A DNA stretch of 64,000 bases from Shewanella sp. KX20019. Its GTDB lineage: Bacteria; Pseudomonadota; Gammaproteobacteria; Enterobacterales; Shewanellaceae. The position numbers and the translations under genes were made by a program. The DNA lies in NCBI RefSeq assembly GCF_016757755.1, contig NZ_CP068437.1:3534001-3598000 (forward strand). Direction: 5' to 3'. The notes under the pieces were generated by a model that saw nothing but the letters and a program-made list of their open reading frames with translations, had not been told where the DNA came from and did not search any database. This document shows positions 35,651 to 44,699 of the stretch, piece after piece. The stretch's first letter is position 1; each line of letters begins with the position of its first letter.

Positions 35651-35669
35651 TTTACCTTTACGTAAACTT
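35651..35669. promoter_or_regulatory. Candidate LiuR site 2
   Basis: TTTACCTTTACGTAAACTT resembles the published LiuR pattern of TTTAC and CGTAAA half-sites. It lies 42 bp before the liuR start, where a MerR-type activator would sit over the promoter spacer. Confidence 0.55.
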
Positions 35670-35710
35670 CATATATCGTGCAAGAAAAGTTAATAAATAT
35701 GGTGTTATTA

Positions 35711-36109
35711 ATGACTGAAAAACAGTTACCCCAAACGACATACTCAATAAGTGATTTATCAAAAGAGTTTGATATCACCACTCGTAGTATTCGTTTTTAT
35801 GAAGATCAAGGCCTGCTTAAACCTAAGCGCCGCGGTCAAACTCGGATCTACAATTTGACCGAGCGAGTTAGACTCAAACTTATTTTGCGCGGTAAACGTT
35901 TAGGTTTCTCTTTGGCAGAAACAAGACGCTTGTTCGAACTATACGATGCAGACAAAAATAGCAGCACCCAGCTGCATACTATGCTCGACCTAGTTGAAGA
36001 TAAGAAAGTCGCCCTACAGCAGCAAATGGACGACATCAAAGTAGTATTAATGGAGCTTAACTCGGCAGAACAGCAATGCCGTGATGCACTAGCCAATAAT
36101 AGTGAGTAA
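35711..36109 (+). CDS. liuR: LiuR, MerR-family regulator of leucine degradation
   Basis: This 132-aa transcription factor controls leucine/isovalerate catabolism in many Gamma- and Betaproteobacteria. The N-terminal MerR helix-turn-helix reads YSISDLSKEFDITTRSIRFYEDQGLL, continuing KPKRRGQTRIYNLTERVRLKLIL. A dimerisation coiled coil follows (LVEDKKVALQQQMDDIKVVLMEL). There is no metal-binding Cys cluster, so it is not a metal sensor. The frame opens at GTG 35678; ATG 35711 gives MTEKQLPQTTYS, the likely start, with GGTG 6 nt upstream, and ATG 35699 is an alternative. It is first gene of the liu operon, 100 bp before liuA. Confidence 0.9.
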   Translation: MTEKQLPQTTYSISDLSKEFDITTRSIRFYEDQGLLKPKRRGQTRIYNLTERVRLKLILRGKRLGFSLAETRRLFELYDADKNSSTQLHTMLDLVEDKKVALQQQMDDIKVVLMELNSAEQQCRDALANNSE

Positions 36110-36209
36110 AAACAGCACTTGATAACACCAACTAAATAACAAGCCTACGAGTATCACGACATAGATCAGTGAACTTGAATAAATGGACACATTGACAGGA
36201 TACAAGCAC

Positions 36210-37379
36210 ATGACTCAACTCTACTCATCTCTAAATTTCGGCCTCGGTGAAGACGTCGATATGCTGCGTGATGCAGTACAACACTTTGCCGCTAATGAAA
36301 TTGCGCCAATAGCTGCCAAAACAGATATCGATAACGCATTTCCGAATGAGCTGTGGCCGGTACTCGGTGACATGGGTCTATTAGGTGTTACGGTAGCGGA
36401 AGAGTACGGTGGAGCGAATATGGGCTATCTTGCTCACGTTGTTGCCATGGAAGAGATCTCACGAGCATCAGCCTCTATCGGGCTTAGCTACGGCGCTCAC
36501 TCAAACCTTTGTGTTAACCAGATAAACCGTAACGGTAATAAAGAGCAAAAAGATAAGTACCTGCCAAAACTCGTTAGCGGTGAGCACATTGGTGCCCTCG
36601 CGATGAGTGAGCCCAATGCAGGCTCAGATGTGGTTTCAATGAAACTGCATGCCCGTAAAGAGGGTGACCGCTATATTCTTAACGGCAACAAAATGTGGAT
36701 CACTAACGGGCCAGATGCCCACACTTATGTTATCTACGCTAAAACCGACCTTGATAAAGGTGCCCACGGTATTACCGCGTTTATTGTTGAGCGAGGTTCA
36801 AAAGGCTTTAGCCAAGCACAAAAACTAGACAAGCTCGGCATGCGCGGCTCAAACACCTGTGAGCTAGTATTTGAAGATTGCGAAGTGCCTGAGGAGAACA
36901 TCCTTGGTGGCTTAAACAATGGCGTTAAAGTGTTGATGAGTGGTCTTGATTACGAGCGAGTCGTGCTATCAGGTGGCCCGCTTGGGATCATGGCAGCCAG
37001 TATGGACATCGTTGTGCCTTACATCCATGAGCGTGAACAGTTTGGTAAATCCATTGGTCAGTTCCAGCTAGTACAGGGCAAACTTGCCGATATGTACACT
37101 GGCATGAATGCCGCCAAATCTTACATCTACAATGTGGCTAAATCATGTGACCGCGGCGAAACGACCCGTAAAGATGCCGCTGGCGCTATTTTGTATTCAG
37201 CGGAGTTGGCAACCAAGATGGCACTCGATGCGATTCAACTGCTCGGCGGTAACGGTTACGTCAATGATTACGCCACCGGCCGTTTGCTGCGTGACGCTAA
37301 ACTTTATGAGATTGGCGCGGGTACCTCTGAAATACGCCGTATGCTCATTGGCCGCGAGTTATTTAACGAATCAAAATAA
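36210..37379 (+). CDS. liuA: Isovaleryl-CoA dehydrogenase
   Basis: It oxidises isovaleryl-CoA to 3-methylcrotonyl-CoA with FAD, passing electrons to ETF. The 389-aa product has acyl-CoA dehydrogenase blocks EYGGANMGYLAHVVAMEEI, AMSEPNAGSDVVSM, KMWITNGPDA and DAIQLLGGNGYVNDY. The catalytic base Glu lies in DYERVVLSGGPLG, the isovaleryl-specific position (equivalent to E254 in the mitochondrial enzyme) rather than the C-terminal Glu of other members. ATG 36210 (MTQLYSSLNFG) is preferred over ATG 36183 because AGGA lies about 9 nt upstream and family members start here. liuB follows after about 115 bp. Confidence 0.94.
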   Translation: MTQLYSSLNFGLGEDVDMLRDAVQHFAANEIAPIAAKTDIDNAFPNELWPVLGDMGLLGVTVAEEYGGANMGYLAHVVAMEEISRASASIGLSYGAHSNLCVNQINRNGNKEQKDKYLPKLVSGEHIGALAMSEPNAGSDVVSMKLHARKEGDRYILNGNKMWITNGPDAHTYVIYAKTDLDKGAHGITAFIVERGSKGFSQAQKLDKLGMRGSNTCELVFEDCEVPEENILGGLNNGVKVLMSGLDYERVVLSGGPLGIMAASMDIVVPYIHEREQFGKSIGQFQLVQGKLADMYTGMNAAKSYIYNVAKSCDRGETTRKDAAGAILYSAELATKMALDAIQLLGGNGYVNDYATGRLLRDAKLYEIGAGTSEIRRMLIGRELFNESK

Positions 37380-37443
37380 ATCTAACTAAATCATCAATAA
37401 CAAGGCTCGCCTAGCGAGCTATTAGAGCCCTAATTTGGAACAA

Positions 37444-37466
37444 GGGCGACAGCCACAACGTCGCCC
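37444..37466 (+). other. Hairpin in the liuA-liuB gap
   Basis: GGGCGAC (37444-37450) pairs with GTCGCCC (37460-37466) across 9 nt, 28 nt before the liuB start. A smaller hairpin, GCTCGC-CTA-GCGAGC, lies at 37405-37419. They may tune mRNA processing between the two genes. They also show that the upstream extension of the liuB frame is untranslated. Confidence 0.5.
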
Positions 37467-37494
37467 ACGGTCCAGCTTCAAAAGGATTGAAATT

Positions 37495-39102
37495 GTGACT
37501 CAACTCAGCAGTCGTATTAATGCCCGCAGCGACGAATTCAAAGCCAAATTTGATGACATGGCTAGCGTCGTCCAAGATCTCAAGTCAAAGCTACAGCAAA
37601 TTGAGCTAGGTGGTGGTGAGGTTGCCCGTGAACGTCACCTTTCGCGAGGAAAATTACTACCGCGTCAACGTGTTGAAAAACTTCTCGATCCAGGTTCTCC
37701 CTTTTTAGAGATCTCGCAATTTGCCGCTTTCGAACTCTATGAAGATGTCGTCCCTGCCGCTGGCGTGATTGCGGGTATTGGCCGCGTTAGCGGGGTTGAA
37801 TGCATGATTATTGCCAACGATGCCACCGTAAAAGGCGGCACCTACTACCCAGTTACGGTTAAAAAACATATTCGAGCGCAAGAGATTGCCAGCCGTTGTC
37901 ACCTGCCCTGTATTTACCTTGTCGACTCAGGCGGCGCTAACTTACCTCGCCAAGATGAAGTGTTTCCAGACAGAGACCATTTCGGTCGTATCTTCTATAA
38001 CCAAGCGCAGATGTCCGCTAAAGGTATTCCACAAATTGCCGTAGTGATGGGGCTTTGTACTGCTGGCGGCGCATACGTTCCGGCAATGGCAGATGAGTCC
38101 ATTATCGTTAAAGAGCAAGGCACCATCTTCCTTGCGGGTCCGCCTCTGGTAAAAGCAGCAACGGGCGAAGAGGTCACCGCTGAAGAGCTCGGCGGTGCAG
38201 AGGTGCACACTAAGATTTCAGGCGTTGCCGATCACCTGGCGCAAAATGATGAGCACGCCCTAGAACTTGCTCGTAAAGCCGTGACTCGACTCAATCATCA
38301 GAAGAAGATTGCAGCTCAGCTTAGCCCGGTTCAACCGCCAAAGTTCGATATTAACGAGCTGTATGGCATTGTTGGTACCGATCTTAAAAAGCCTTTTGAC
38401 GTCAAAGAGGTGATTGCTCGCGTTGTCGATGATTCTGATTTTGACGAATTTAAAGCCAACTATGGCAGCACTCTGGTGTGTGGTTTTGCCCGCATTCATG
38501 GCTATCCTGTCGGCATTGTGGCTAACAACGGCATCTTGTTCTCTGAGTCGGCGCAAAAAGGCGCTCACTTTATTGAACTGTGTTGCCAACGCAAGATCCC
38601 ACTACTGTTCTTACAAAACATTACCGGTTTTATGGTCGGTAAAAAGTACGAACATGAAGGGATAGCTAAGCACGGAGCCAAAATGGTGACTGCGGTTTCA
38701 TGTGCCAACGTGCCTAAGTTTACCGTCATTATTGGTGGCAGCTACGGCGCAGGTAACTATGGTATGTGCGGTAGAGCTTTCGACCCCACCATGATGTGGA
38801 TGTGGCCAAATGCGCGCATATCAGTCATGGGCGGCGAACAAGCCGCAGGCGTTTTGGCCACGGTAAAACGTGATGGACTAAAACGTAAAGGCCTTGATTG
38901 GTCTGATGAAGATGAACAAAACTTCCGTAAGCCCATTGTTGAGCAATACGATAAAGAGGGTCATCCGTATCATGCTAGTGCACGTCTTTGGGACGACGGT
39001 ATTATTGACCCTGCACAAACTCGAGATGTTGTTGGTTTAGCACTCTCTGCCGCGCTTAATGCGCCGATAGAGGAGACTAAATTTGGTGTGTTCCGTATGT
39101 AA
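37495..39102 (+). CDS. liuB: Methylcrotonyl-CoA carboxylase, carboxyltransferase subunit
   Basis: This is the beta subunit (535 aa) of the biotin-dependent carboxylase that converts 3-methylcrotonyl-CoA to 3-methylglutaconyl-CoA. It transfers carboxyl from biotin on LiuD. The two carboxyltransferase halves are visible: an N-terminal one with YLVDSGGANLPRQDEVFPDR and CTAGGAYVPAMADE, and a C-terminal one with NNGILFSESAQKGAHFIELC, LFLQNITGFMVG and GGSYGAGNYGMCGRAF. The frame is open to TTG 37435, but AAGGA 7-8 nt before GTG 37495 and the start MTQLSSRINARSDEF fix the start. Operon order is liuR-A-B-C-D-E. Confidence 0.94.
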   Translation: MTQLSSRINARSDEFKAKFDDMASVVQDLKSKLQQIELGGGEVARERHLSRGKLLPRQRVEKLLDPGSPFLEISQFAAFELYEDVVPAAGVIAGIGRVSGVECMIIANDATVKGGTYYPVTVKKHIRAQEIASRCHLPCIYLVDSGGANLPRQDEVFPDRDHFGRIFYNQAQMSAKGIPQIAVVMGLCTAGGAYVPAMADESIIVKEQGTIFLAGPPLVKAATGEEVTAEELGGAEVHTKISGVADHLAQNDEHALELARKAVTRLNHQKKIAAQLSPVQPPKFDINELYGIVGTDLKKPFDVKEVIARVVDDSDFDEFKANYGSTLVCGFARIHGYPVGIVANNGILFSESAQKGAHFIELCCQRKIPLLFLQNITGFMVGKKYEHEGIAKHGAKMVTAVSCANVPKFTVIIGGSYGAGNYGMCGRAFDPTMMWMWPNARISVMGGEQAAGVLATVKRDGLKRKGLDWSDEDEQNFRKPIVEQYDKEGHPYHASARLWDDGIIDPAQTRDVVGLALSAALNAPIEETKFGVFRM

Positions 39103-39165
39103 TGGGGCTCCATTGCTATAACAGAAACCAAAGCTAAACCTTGGAGCTAAATTGGGAACAACACT

Positions 39166-40041
39166 ATGACTAATCAAACCCTACAAATGACGGCGCAGAC
39201 ACTTTCAGAGCAGTGTCAGTACGTCAGTTGCACACTCAACAATGGCGTCGCCGAGCTTATTCTGGATCGCCCAGGCAAACATAATGCCTTTGATGAGGTG
39301 ATGATAAGCGAGATGATCCAAGTACTGGAATACTTCGGACATAATCCGCAATGCCAAGTACTGATATTAAAAGCCAATGGCAAAAACTTCAGTGCAGGCG
39401 CCGACTTAAACTGGATGCGTAAGCAAGCCACCATGGACTTTCAGCAGAATCTATCTGATGCCAACGAGCTTGCTAAGTTGATGTCAGTGCTCGACAAGTT
39501 CCCGAAACCGACGATAGCTAAAGTACAAGGCGCCGCTTTTGGTGGTGCACTTGGCCTTATCTGCTGCTGCGATATCGCCATTGCCAATGAGCGCGCCAGC
39601 TTCTGCCTAAGTGAAGTAAAGCTTGGACTTATTCCTGCCGTCATTAGCCCTTATGTTACCCGAGCTATGGGACAACGCGCCGCACGTCGCTATATGCTAA
39701 CGGCAGAGAGATTCAAGGTGCAAAAAGCATTAGAGCTGCAAGTCGTCCATGAAGTAGCTGATGATTTAGATGCCGCTGCAGAGCCTATCATCACTGCGCT
39801 TTTGGCTAATAGTCCGCAGGGTATGGCTTGGGCTAAAAGCCTGCTTTCAACACTTGAGAGCGGCGTGATAGATCAAGCGACACTGGATCACACCAGCGAA
39901 CGTATCGCCCGTATTCGGGTATCAGATGAGGGTCAAGAGGGGCTCAACGCATTCTTTGACAAGCGCAGCCCCGACTGGACTATTGCTAACGGTTCAATAG
40001 ATAAAAACAACAGTGCTGCTAGCGCACAAGGAGCCAAATAA
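39166..40041 (+). CDS. liuC: Methylglutaconyl-CoA hydratase
   Basis: This is a crotonase-fold enzyme of 291 aa that hydrates 3-methylglutaconyl-CoA to HMG-CoA. Typical motifs are LILDRPGKHNAFDEVMI, the oxyanion-hole segment KNFSAGADLNWM, and AKVQGAAFGGALGLICCCDIAIA followed by FCLSEVKLGLIPAVISPYV, where the Glu of SEVKLG is the usual catalytic position. Adding 20 residues at the N-terminus makes it slightly longer than usual; a second in-frame ATG lies 9 codons in. liuD begins 1 nt after its stop. Confidence 0.92.
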   Translation: MTNQTLQMTAQTLSEQCQYVSCTLNNGVAELILDRPGKHNAFDEVMISEMIQVLEYFGHNPQCQVLILKANGKNFSAGADLNWMRKQATMDFQQNLSDANELAKLMSVLDKFPKPTIAKVQGAAFGGALGLICCCDIAIANERASFCLSEVKLGLIPAVISPYVTRAMGQRAARRYMLTAERFKVQKALELQVVHEVADDLDAAAEPIITALLANSPQGMAWAKSLLSTLESGVIDQATLDHTSERIARIRVSDEGQEGLNAFFDKRSPDWTIANGSIDKNNSAASAQGAK

Positions 40042-40042
40042 T

Positions 40043-42148
40043 ATGTTTACTAAGTTGCTAATTGCCAACCGTGGTGAAATTGCCTGTCGTATCATTAAAA
40101 CAGCTCAAGCGATGGGCGTACGCACCGTGGCACTGTATTCAGATGCCGACATTGACGCACGTCATGTTGCCATGGCTGATGAGTCGTTTTATCTCGGTGG
40201 CAGCGCGCCAGCGGACTCGTACTTAAAAGCCGATCTAATTATCGATATTGCCAAAAAATCAGGCGCTCAAGCTATCCACCCAGGTTATGGTTTTCTATCT
40301 GAAAACGCTGAATTCGCCCTGAAGTGTGAGCAAAGTGGTATTGCCTTTGTGGGCCCTAGCGCCGCCGCTATTGATTCAATGGGCAGTAAAAGTGCTGCTA
40401 AAGAGATTATGGGCGCCGCTAATGTACCCTTAGTGCCTGGTTACCATGGCGATGTGCAAGAAGATGATGTACTCGTCAGCGAAGCCAATAAAATGGGCTT
40501 CCCACTGCTTATCAAAGCAGCCTACGGCGGCGGCGGTAAAGGCATGCGTATTGTCGAAAACAGCGCTGAAGTATTAGAGGCGATTCAATCTGCAAGGCGC
40601 GAAGCAATAAGCTCATTTGGTAATGATAAGTTACTGATGGAGCGTTATTTACGCCAGCCACGCCATGTTGAAGTGCAAGTCTTTGCCGATAGCCAAGGTC
40701 ACTGTATCTATCTATCCGATCGCGATTGTTCCATTCAACGTCGCCATCAAAAAGTGGTCGAAGAAGCCCCGGCACCTGGGCTTAGTGACGCGCTGCGCAT
40801 TAGCATGGGCGAAGCCGCTGTTGCAGCCGCTAAAGCGATTAACTATGAAGGCGCCGGCACCGTTGAGTTCCTGCTTGATACCGATGGCAGTTTCTACTTT
40901 ATGGAGATGAACACCCGTCTACAGGTAGAGCATCCTGTCACCGAAATGGTCACTGGACAAGATCTGGTCAAATGGCAGCTAATGGTTGCCAGTGGCAGTG
41001 AGTTACCATTAACCCAAGATGAAGTACGTATTCATGGCCATGCCTTTGAAGTACGTATTTATGCCGAAGATCCGCAAAATGATTTTCTGCCTGCCAGTGG
41101 CAAGCTCAACTTTTTACGCGAACCAGAGCAGAGCAAGTTTGTCCGTATTGACTCTGGGGTGCGCGAAAATGATGTGATCAGTAACTTTTATGATCCGATG
41201 ATCTCCAAGCTCATCACTTGGGATGAATCGCGTCCGCGTGCATTGCAGCGCCTAGTTCACGCCCTCGCCTCCTATCAAATAAGCGGCTTAAAACACAATA
41301 TTGAATTTCTTGCCAACATTGCTGAACATGACGCGTTTAGTGAAGCCAATTTTAGCACTGACTTTATTGAGCGTTATGGTGACTCATTGATTGGCCATGG
41401 CCTGAGCGACAGCCAGTCGAATGAGCGCAACACCGCGTTGGCACTAGCAGCGCTTTATCAACTATGCGCCCGCAAAGCGGACGCTAAGCGTTGTGCAGTC
41501 AATAGTCATGATCCTTATTCGCCTTGGGGCGCTGTTAACGGCTTCAGACTTAACAGTGCTAGCGTGCATCAAGTTGCCCTACTCGATGATGACCAGCAAA
41601 TTAATCACCTAGAGCTGACCGAAACTCAGCTAGGTGGTCAATCGGTCTACCAGCTTAAAATTAATGATAGCCAGCTAACGCTCTCTGGTGAGCTTATCGG
41701 TGAAACACTACATGCTGAAATTGCACTATTCCCGACAACTGATAGTAGTCATTGCGCTCAAACCATTAAGCGCACAGGGCATAAGATAAAAGTCCCTGTC
41801 AGTCAGGTGGGCGATGACTTTACCCTGTTTATCAACTCAAGCAGCTATCACTACCGTGCACTTCAATCTGAAGTGGTTGAGGAGCAAGATAACTTAGAGG
41901 ATAAGCTTAAAGCCCCCATGAACGGCACCATCGTGACTCATCTAGTTGAAAAAGGTGACAAGGTTGTTGCAGGCCAAGGCATTATGGTGATGGAAGCGAT
42001 GAAGATGGAGTATACGATTGAGTCACCATTTGACGGCGTTGTAAGTGCATTCTTCTTTAATGCTGGCGAACTGGTCAGTGACGGTATGCTACTCGCCGAA
42101 ATTGAACCCGCCGTTGTTGAATCGTCTTTGACAGAGGAGCCAGTGTAA
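40043..42148 (+). CDS. liuD: Methylcrotonyl-CoA carboxylase, biotin subunit
   Basis: This is the alpha subunit (701 aa) of methylcrotonyl-CoA carboxylase, doing biotin carboxylation. Domains in order: biotin carboxylase N-terminal (LLIANRGEIACRIIKTA), ATP-grasp (AAYGGGGKGMRIV, then MEMNTRLQVEHPVTEMVTG), biotin carboxylase C-terminal, a linker of about 150 residues, and a biotinyl domain with the lysine of VMEAMKMEYTIE near the C-terminus. AAGGAG within the end of liuC precedes ATG 40043 (the frame is open 10 codons further up). The stop TAA is immediately followed by the liuE ATG, so translation is tightly coupled. Confidence 0.95.
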   Translation: MFTKLLIANRGEIACRIIKTAQAMGVRTVALYSDADIDARHVAMADESFYLGGSAPADSYLKADLIIDIAKKSGAQAIHPGYGFLSENAEFALKCEQSGIAFVGPSAAAIDSMGSKSAAKEIMGAANVPLVPGYHGDVQEDDVLVSEANKMGFPLLIKAAYGGGGKGMRIVENSAEVLEAIQSARREAISSFGNDKLLMERYLRQPRHVEVQVFADSQGHCIYLSDRDCSIQRRHQKVVEEAPAPGLSDALRISMGEAAVAAAKAINYEGAGTVEFLLDTDGSFYFMEMNTRLQVEHPVTEMVTGQDLVKWQLMVASGSELPLTQDEVRIHGHAFEVRIYAEDPQNDFLPASGKLNFLREPEQSKFVRIDSGVRENDVISNFYDPMISKLITWDESRPRALQRLVHALASYQISGLKHNIEFLANIAEHDAFSEANFSTDFIERYGDSLIGHGLSDSQSNERNTALALAALYQLCARKADAKRCAVNSHDPYSPWGAVNGFRLNSASVHQVALLDDDQQINHLELTETQLGGQSVYQLKINDSQLTLSGELIGETLHAEIALFPTTDSSHCAQTIKRTGHKIKVPVSQVGDDFTLFINSSSYHYRALQSEVVEEQDNLEDKLKAPMNGTIVTHLVEKGDKVVAGQGIMVMEAMKMEYTIESPFDGVVSAFFFNAGELVSDGMLLAEIEPAVVESSLTEEPV

Positions 42149-43051
42149 ATGTCCTCAAATTCATACGCTAAACAGGTCAGCATTTTTGAAGTCGGCGCCC
42201 GTGACGGTTTGCAAAACGAAAAGCCCGTCACCACGGCAGATAAGATTGTCTTGATTGAAGATTTAGCCGCTGCCGGTGTTAAGCGCATCGAGGCCGCGAG
42301 CTTTGTGTCGCCGAAATGGGTGCCGCAAATGGCAGACTCGGCTGATGTGCTTGGCGGGATCGCTCGCAACACTGATGTGACCTACAGTGCCCTCACGCCG
42401 AACCTTAAAGGCTTGGAACTTGCGCTTGCCGCCGGAAGCGATGAAGTTGCCATTTTTGGCGCTGCTTCAGAAAGCTTTAGCCAGCGCAATATTAACTGCT
42501 CGATTGAGGAATCGATTGAGCGCTTTATCCCAGTGATGGAGCTGGCTAAAGCCAATAATATTCGTGTACGTGGCTATGTATCGTGCGTGCTCGGTTGCCC
42601 TTACGAAGGTGATATCGCCGTTAGTGAAGTGGCTAGGGTGTCTGAATTACTTTACAAAATGGGTTGTTATGAGATCTCGCTCGGCGACACTATAGGGGTT
42701 GGCACTGCGCTTAATGCCCGTAAGATGGTAGAAGCTGTCGCCAATGTCGTTCCCGTCTCAAAACTGGCGCTGCATTTTCATGACACCTACGGTCAAGCAC
42801 TCGCTAACATATTGGCCTGCTTAGAGACAGGCGTCAGCGTTATTGACTCATCGGTGGCGGGTCTAGGCGGCTGTCCTTATGCCAAAGGTGCATCGGGCAA
42901 TTTAGCCACTGAAGATCTGGTTTATATGCTCCATGGTCTCGGCATTGAAACCGGAATAGATATCAATAAACTTGCCTTGGCAGGTAACAAAATTAGCCAA
43001 GCACTTGGGCGCACTAATGGCGCCAAGGTCGCACAAGCACTCGCCGTTTAA
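42149..43051 (+). CDS. liuE: Hydroxymethylglutaryl-CoA lyase
   Basis: It splits HMG-CoA to acetyl-CoA and acetoacetate, the last carbon-cleaving step of leucine breakdown. The 300-aa TIM-barrel protein starts with the motif EVGARDGLQNE (catalytic Arg/Asp), then AASFVSPKWVPQMAD, RGYVSCVLGCPYEGD, LHFHDTYGQALAN (metal-binding His) and GLGGCPYAKGASGNLATEDL with the active-site Cys. It starts right after the liuD stop. A 93-bp gap separates it from scoA. Confidence 0.95.
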   Translation: MSSNSYAKQVSIFEVGARDGLQNEKPVTTADKIVLIEDLAAAGVKRIEAASFVSPKWVPQMADSADVLGGIARNTDVTYSALTPNLKGLELALAAGSDEVAIFGAASESFSQRNINCSIEESIERFIPVMELAKANNIRVRGYVSCVLGCPYEGDIAVSEVARVSELLYKMGCYEISLGDTIGVGTALNARKMVEAVANVVPVSKLALHFHDTYGQALANILACLETGVSVIDSSVAGLGGCPYAKGASGNLATEDLVYMLHGLGIETGIDINKLALAGNKISQALGRTNGAKVAQALAV

Positions 43052-43144
43052 CACTGAGTTGCTTACATATTTTACAGAATGAGTTTATAGAGAGCCGCAT
43101 ACCCTACAGTTTAAAGTGGCTCCCTTAATATGGAGATAACAACA

Positions 43145-43861
43145 ATGGCAGGACTAAATAAGGTTGTCGCTAGTTATGAGGAGGCATTAAAAGGCCTCAG
43201 TAATGACATGACCGTCATGGTCGGCGGATTTGGATTATGTGGTATTCCCGAAGGCTTAATCGCGCAGATGGTCAAAACCGGCGTAACAGGCCTAACCGCT
43301 ATCTCGAATAACGCTGGCGTCGATGACTTTGGCCTAGGCTTGCTATTGAAGAGCCGCCAAATCGACACCATGATCGCCTCTTATGTTGGCGAAAATGCCA
43401 CCTTCGAACAGCAGATGCTTTCTGGCGAACTCAACGTGATCTTAACGCCTCAAGGCACGTTAGCTGAAAAAATTCGTGCTGGCGGCGCCGGTATTCCCGC
43501 TTTCTTCACCGCAACAGGCTACGGTACGCCCGTCGCAGACGGTAAAGAGACCCGCGAAATTGACGGGCGTCATTATGTACTTGAACCCGCGCTTAAAGCT
43601 GATTTTGCCTTAGTTCGAGCGTGGAAAGCCGATACTATGGGTAACCTAGTGTTTCGTAAAACCGCCGCTAACTTTAATCCAATGATGGCAACCGCCGGTA
43701 AAATCACCGTGGTAGAAGCTGAGCATATTGTAGAACCCGGTGAACTCGACCCTGATCATATCCATACACCGGGGATCTACGTCGACCGTATTATCCAAGG
43801 CACGTTCGAGAAACGTATAGAGCAACGTACCGTTAAAGCTGCCGCAGACACTAAGCAATAA
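43145..43861 (+). CDS. scoA: 3-oxoacid CoA-transferase subunit A
   Basis: This is the alpha subunit (239 codons with stop) of succinyl-CoA:3-ketoacid CoA-transferase, which reactivates acetoacetate from LiuE using succinyl-CoA. Family motifs are MVGGFGLCGIPEGLI, ISNNAGVDDFGLGLLL, SYVGENATFEQQMLSGEL, PQGTLAEKIRAGGAGIPAFFT and ELDPDHIHTPGIYVD. GGAG 9 nt before ATG 43145 is preferred to the upstream in-frame ATG 43130. It is 12 bp before scoB. Confidence 0.93.
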   Translation: MAGLNKVVASYEEALKGLSNDMTVMVGGFGLCGIPEGLIAQMVKTGVTGLTAISNNAGVDDFGLGLLLKSRQIDTMIASYVGENATFEQQMLSGELNVILTPQGTLAEKIRAGGAGIPAFFTATGYGTPVADGKETREIDGRHYVLEPALKADFALVRAWKADTMGNLVFRKTAANFNPMMATAGKITVVEAEHIVEPGELDPDHIHTPGIYVDRIIQGTFEKRIEQRTVKAAADTKQ

Positions 43862-43873
43862 GGAGGCTACACC

Positions 43874-44530
43874 ATGGCATTATCAAGAGAACAACTGGCG
43901 CAACGTGTAGCAAAAGAGCTCCAAGACGGCTTTTACGTCAACCTAGGCATAGGTATTCCAACACTCGTCGCCAACTACATTCCAGCAGGAATAGAGGTGA
44001 TGCTGCAATCTGAAAATGGTCTACTCGGCATGGGCGAGTTTCCAACAGAAGAGACCATCGATGCCGACCTGATCAACGCCGGGAAACAGACCGTAACAGC
44101 GGTTGATGGTGCATCGTTTTTCTCATCAAGCGAGAGCTTTGCCATGATCCGTGGCGGCCATGTAGATTTAACCGTACTCGGCGCCTTTGAAGTCGACGAA
44201 CAAGGCTCTATCGCCTCTTGGATGATCCCAGGCAAACTGATTAAAGGCATGGGCGGCGCGATGGATTTAGTGGCTGGCGCTGACAACATCATCGTCACCA
44301 TGATGCACGCTGATAAAAAAGGTAACTCTAAGCTGTTACCTAAGTGCGAACTGCCGCTAACGGGTTTTGGCTGTATCAAACGTGTATTAACCGACTTGGC
44401 CTTTATGGAGATCAAAGACGGTGCTTTCCACCTGCTTGAGCGCGCACCGGGAGTATCGGTTGAAGAGATCGTCTCTAAAACCGCAGGAAAGTTAGTAGTA
44501 CCTGAGCACGTGCCTGAAATGAGCTTCTAG
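43874..44530 (+). CDS. scoB: 3-oxoacid CoA-transferase subunit B
   Basis: This is the beta subunit of the CoA-transferase, 218 aa. NLGIGIPTLVANYIP is followed by QSENGLLGMG, in which E47 is the covalent CoA-thioester glutamate of the family. The remaining blocks, RGGHVDLTVLGAFEVD and WMIPGKLIKGMGGAMDLV, also fit. GGAGG lies about 8 nt before the ATG. It is last gene of the liu operon and is followed by a strong terminator. Confidence 0.94.
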   Translation: MALSREQLAQRVAKELQDGFYVNLGIGIPTLVANYIPAGIEVMLQSENGLLGMGEFPTEETIDADLINAGKQTVTAVDGASFFSSSESFAMIRGGHVDLTVLGAFEVDEQGSIASWMIPGKLIKGMGGAMDLVAGADNIIVTMMHADKKGNSKLLPKCELPLTGFGCIKRVLTDLAFMEIKDGAFHLLERAPGVSVEEIVSKTAGKLVVPEHVPEMSF

Positions 44531-44616
44531 GCTTATTGACTAGGTGACTTAGTTACTAGCAGAGATGGTATTTGAGTAAAATTACTTGCTGCGGTGTTTA
44601 ACAAGGTCTCAGCAAT

Positions 44617-44646
44617 GAAAACGCAGCTAATCAGCTGCGTTTTTTA
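44617..44646 (+). terminator. Intrinsic terminator of the liu-sco operon
   Basis: ACGCAGCT (44621-44628) pairs with AGCTGCGT (44633-44640) around a 4-nt loop, followed by a TTTTTTATTT run and preceded by AAAA. It lies 90 bp after scoB. Confidence 0.9.
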
Positions 44647-44699
44647 TTTAGGGCAGAGTTACATATCGGCGCATACACACACTCAGCCGTAGGAGTTTA

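Larger units (their letters stand above)
35349..35710. other. Divergent control region of prpE-like gene and liuR
   Basis: This 360-bp region contains two candidate LiuR dyads (35574-35585 and 35651-35669) and AT-rich promoter DNA. No gene is supported in it. A frame on the minus strand at 35584-35781 runs into liuR and looks spurious. Confidence 0.55.
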
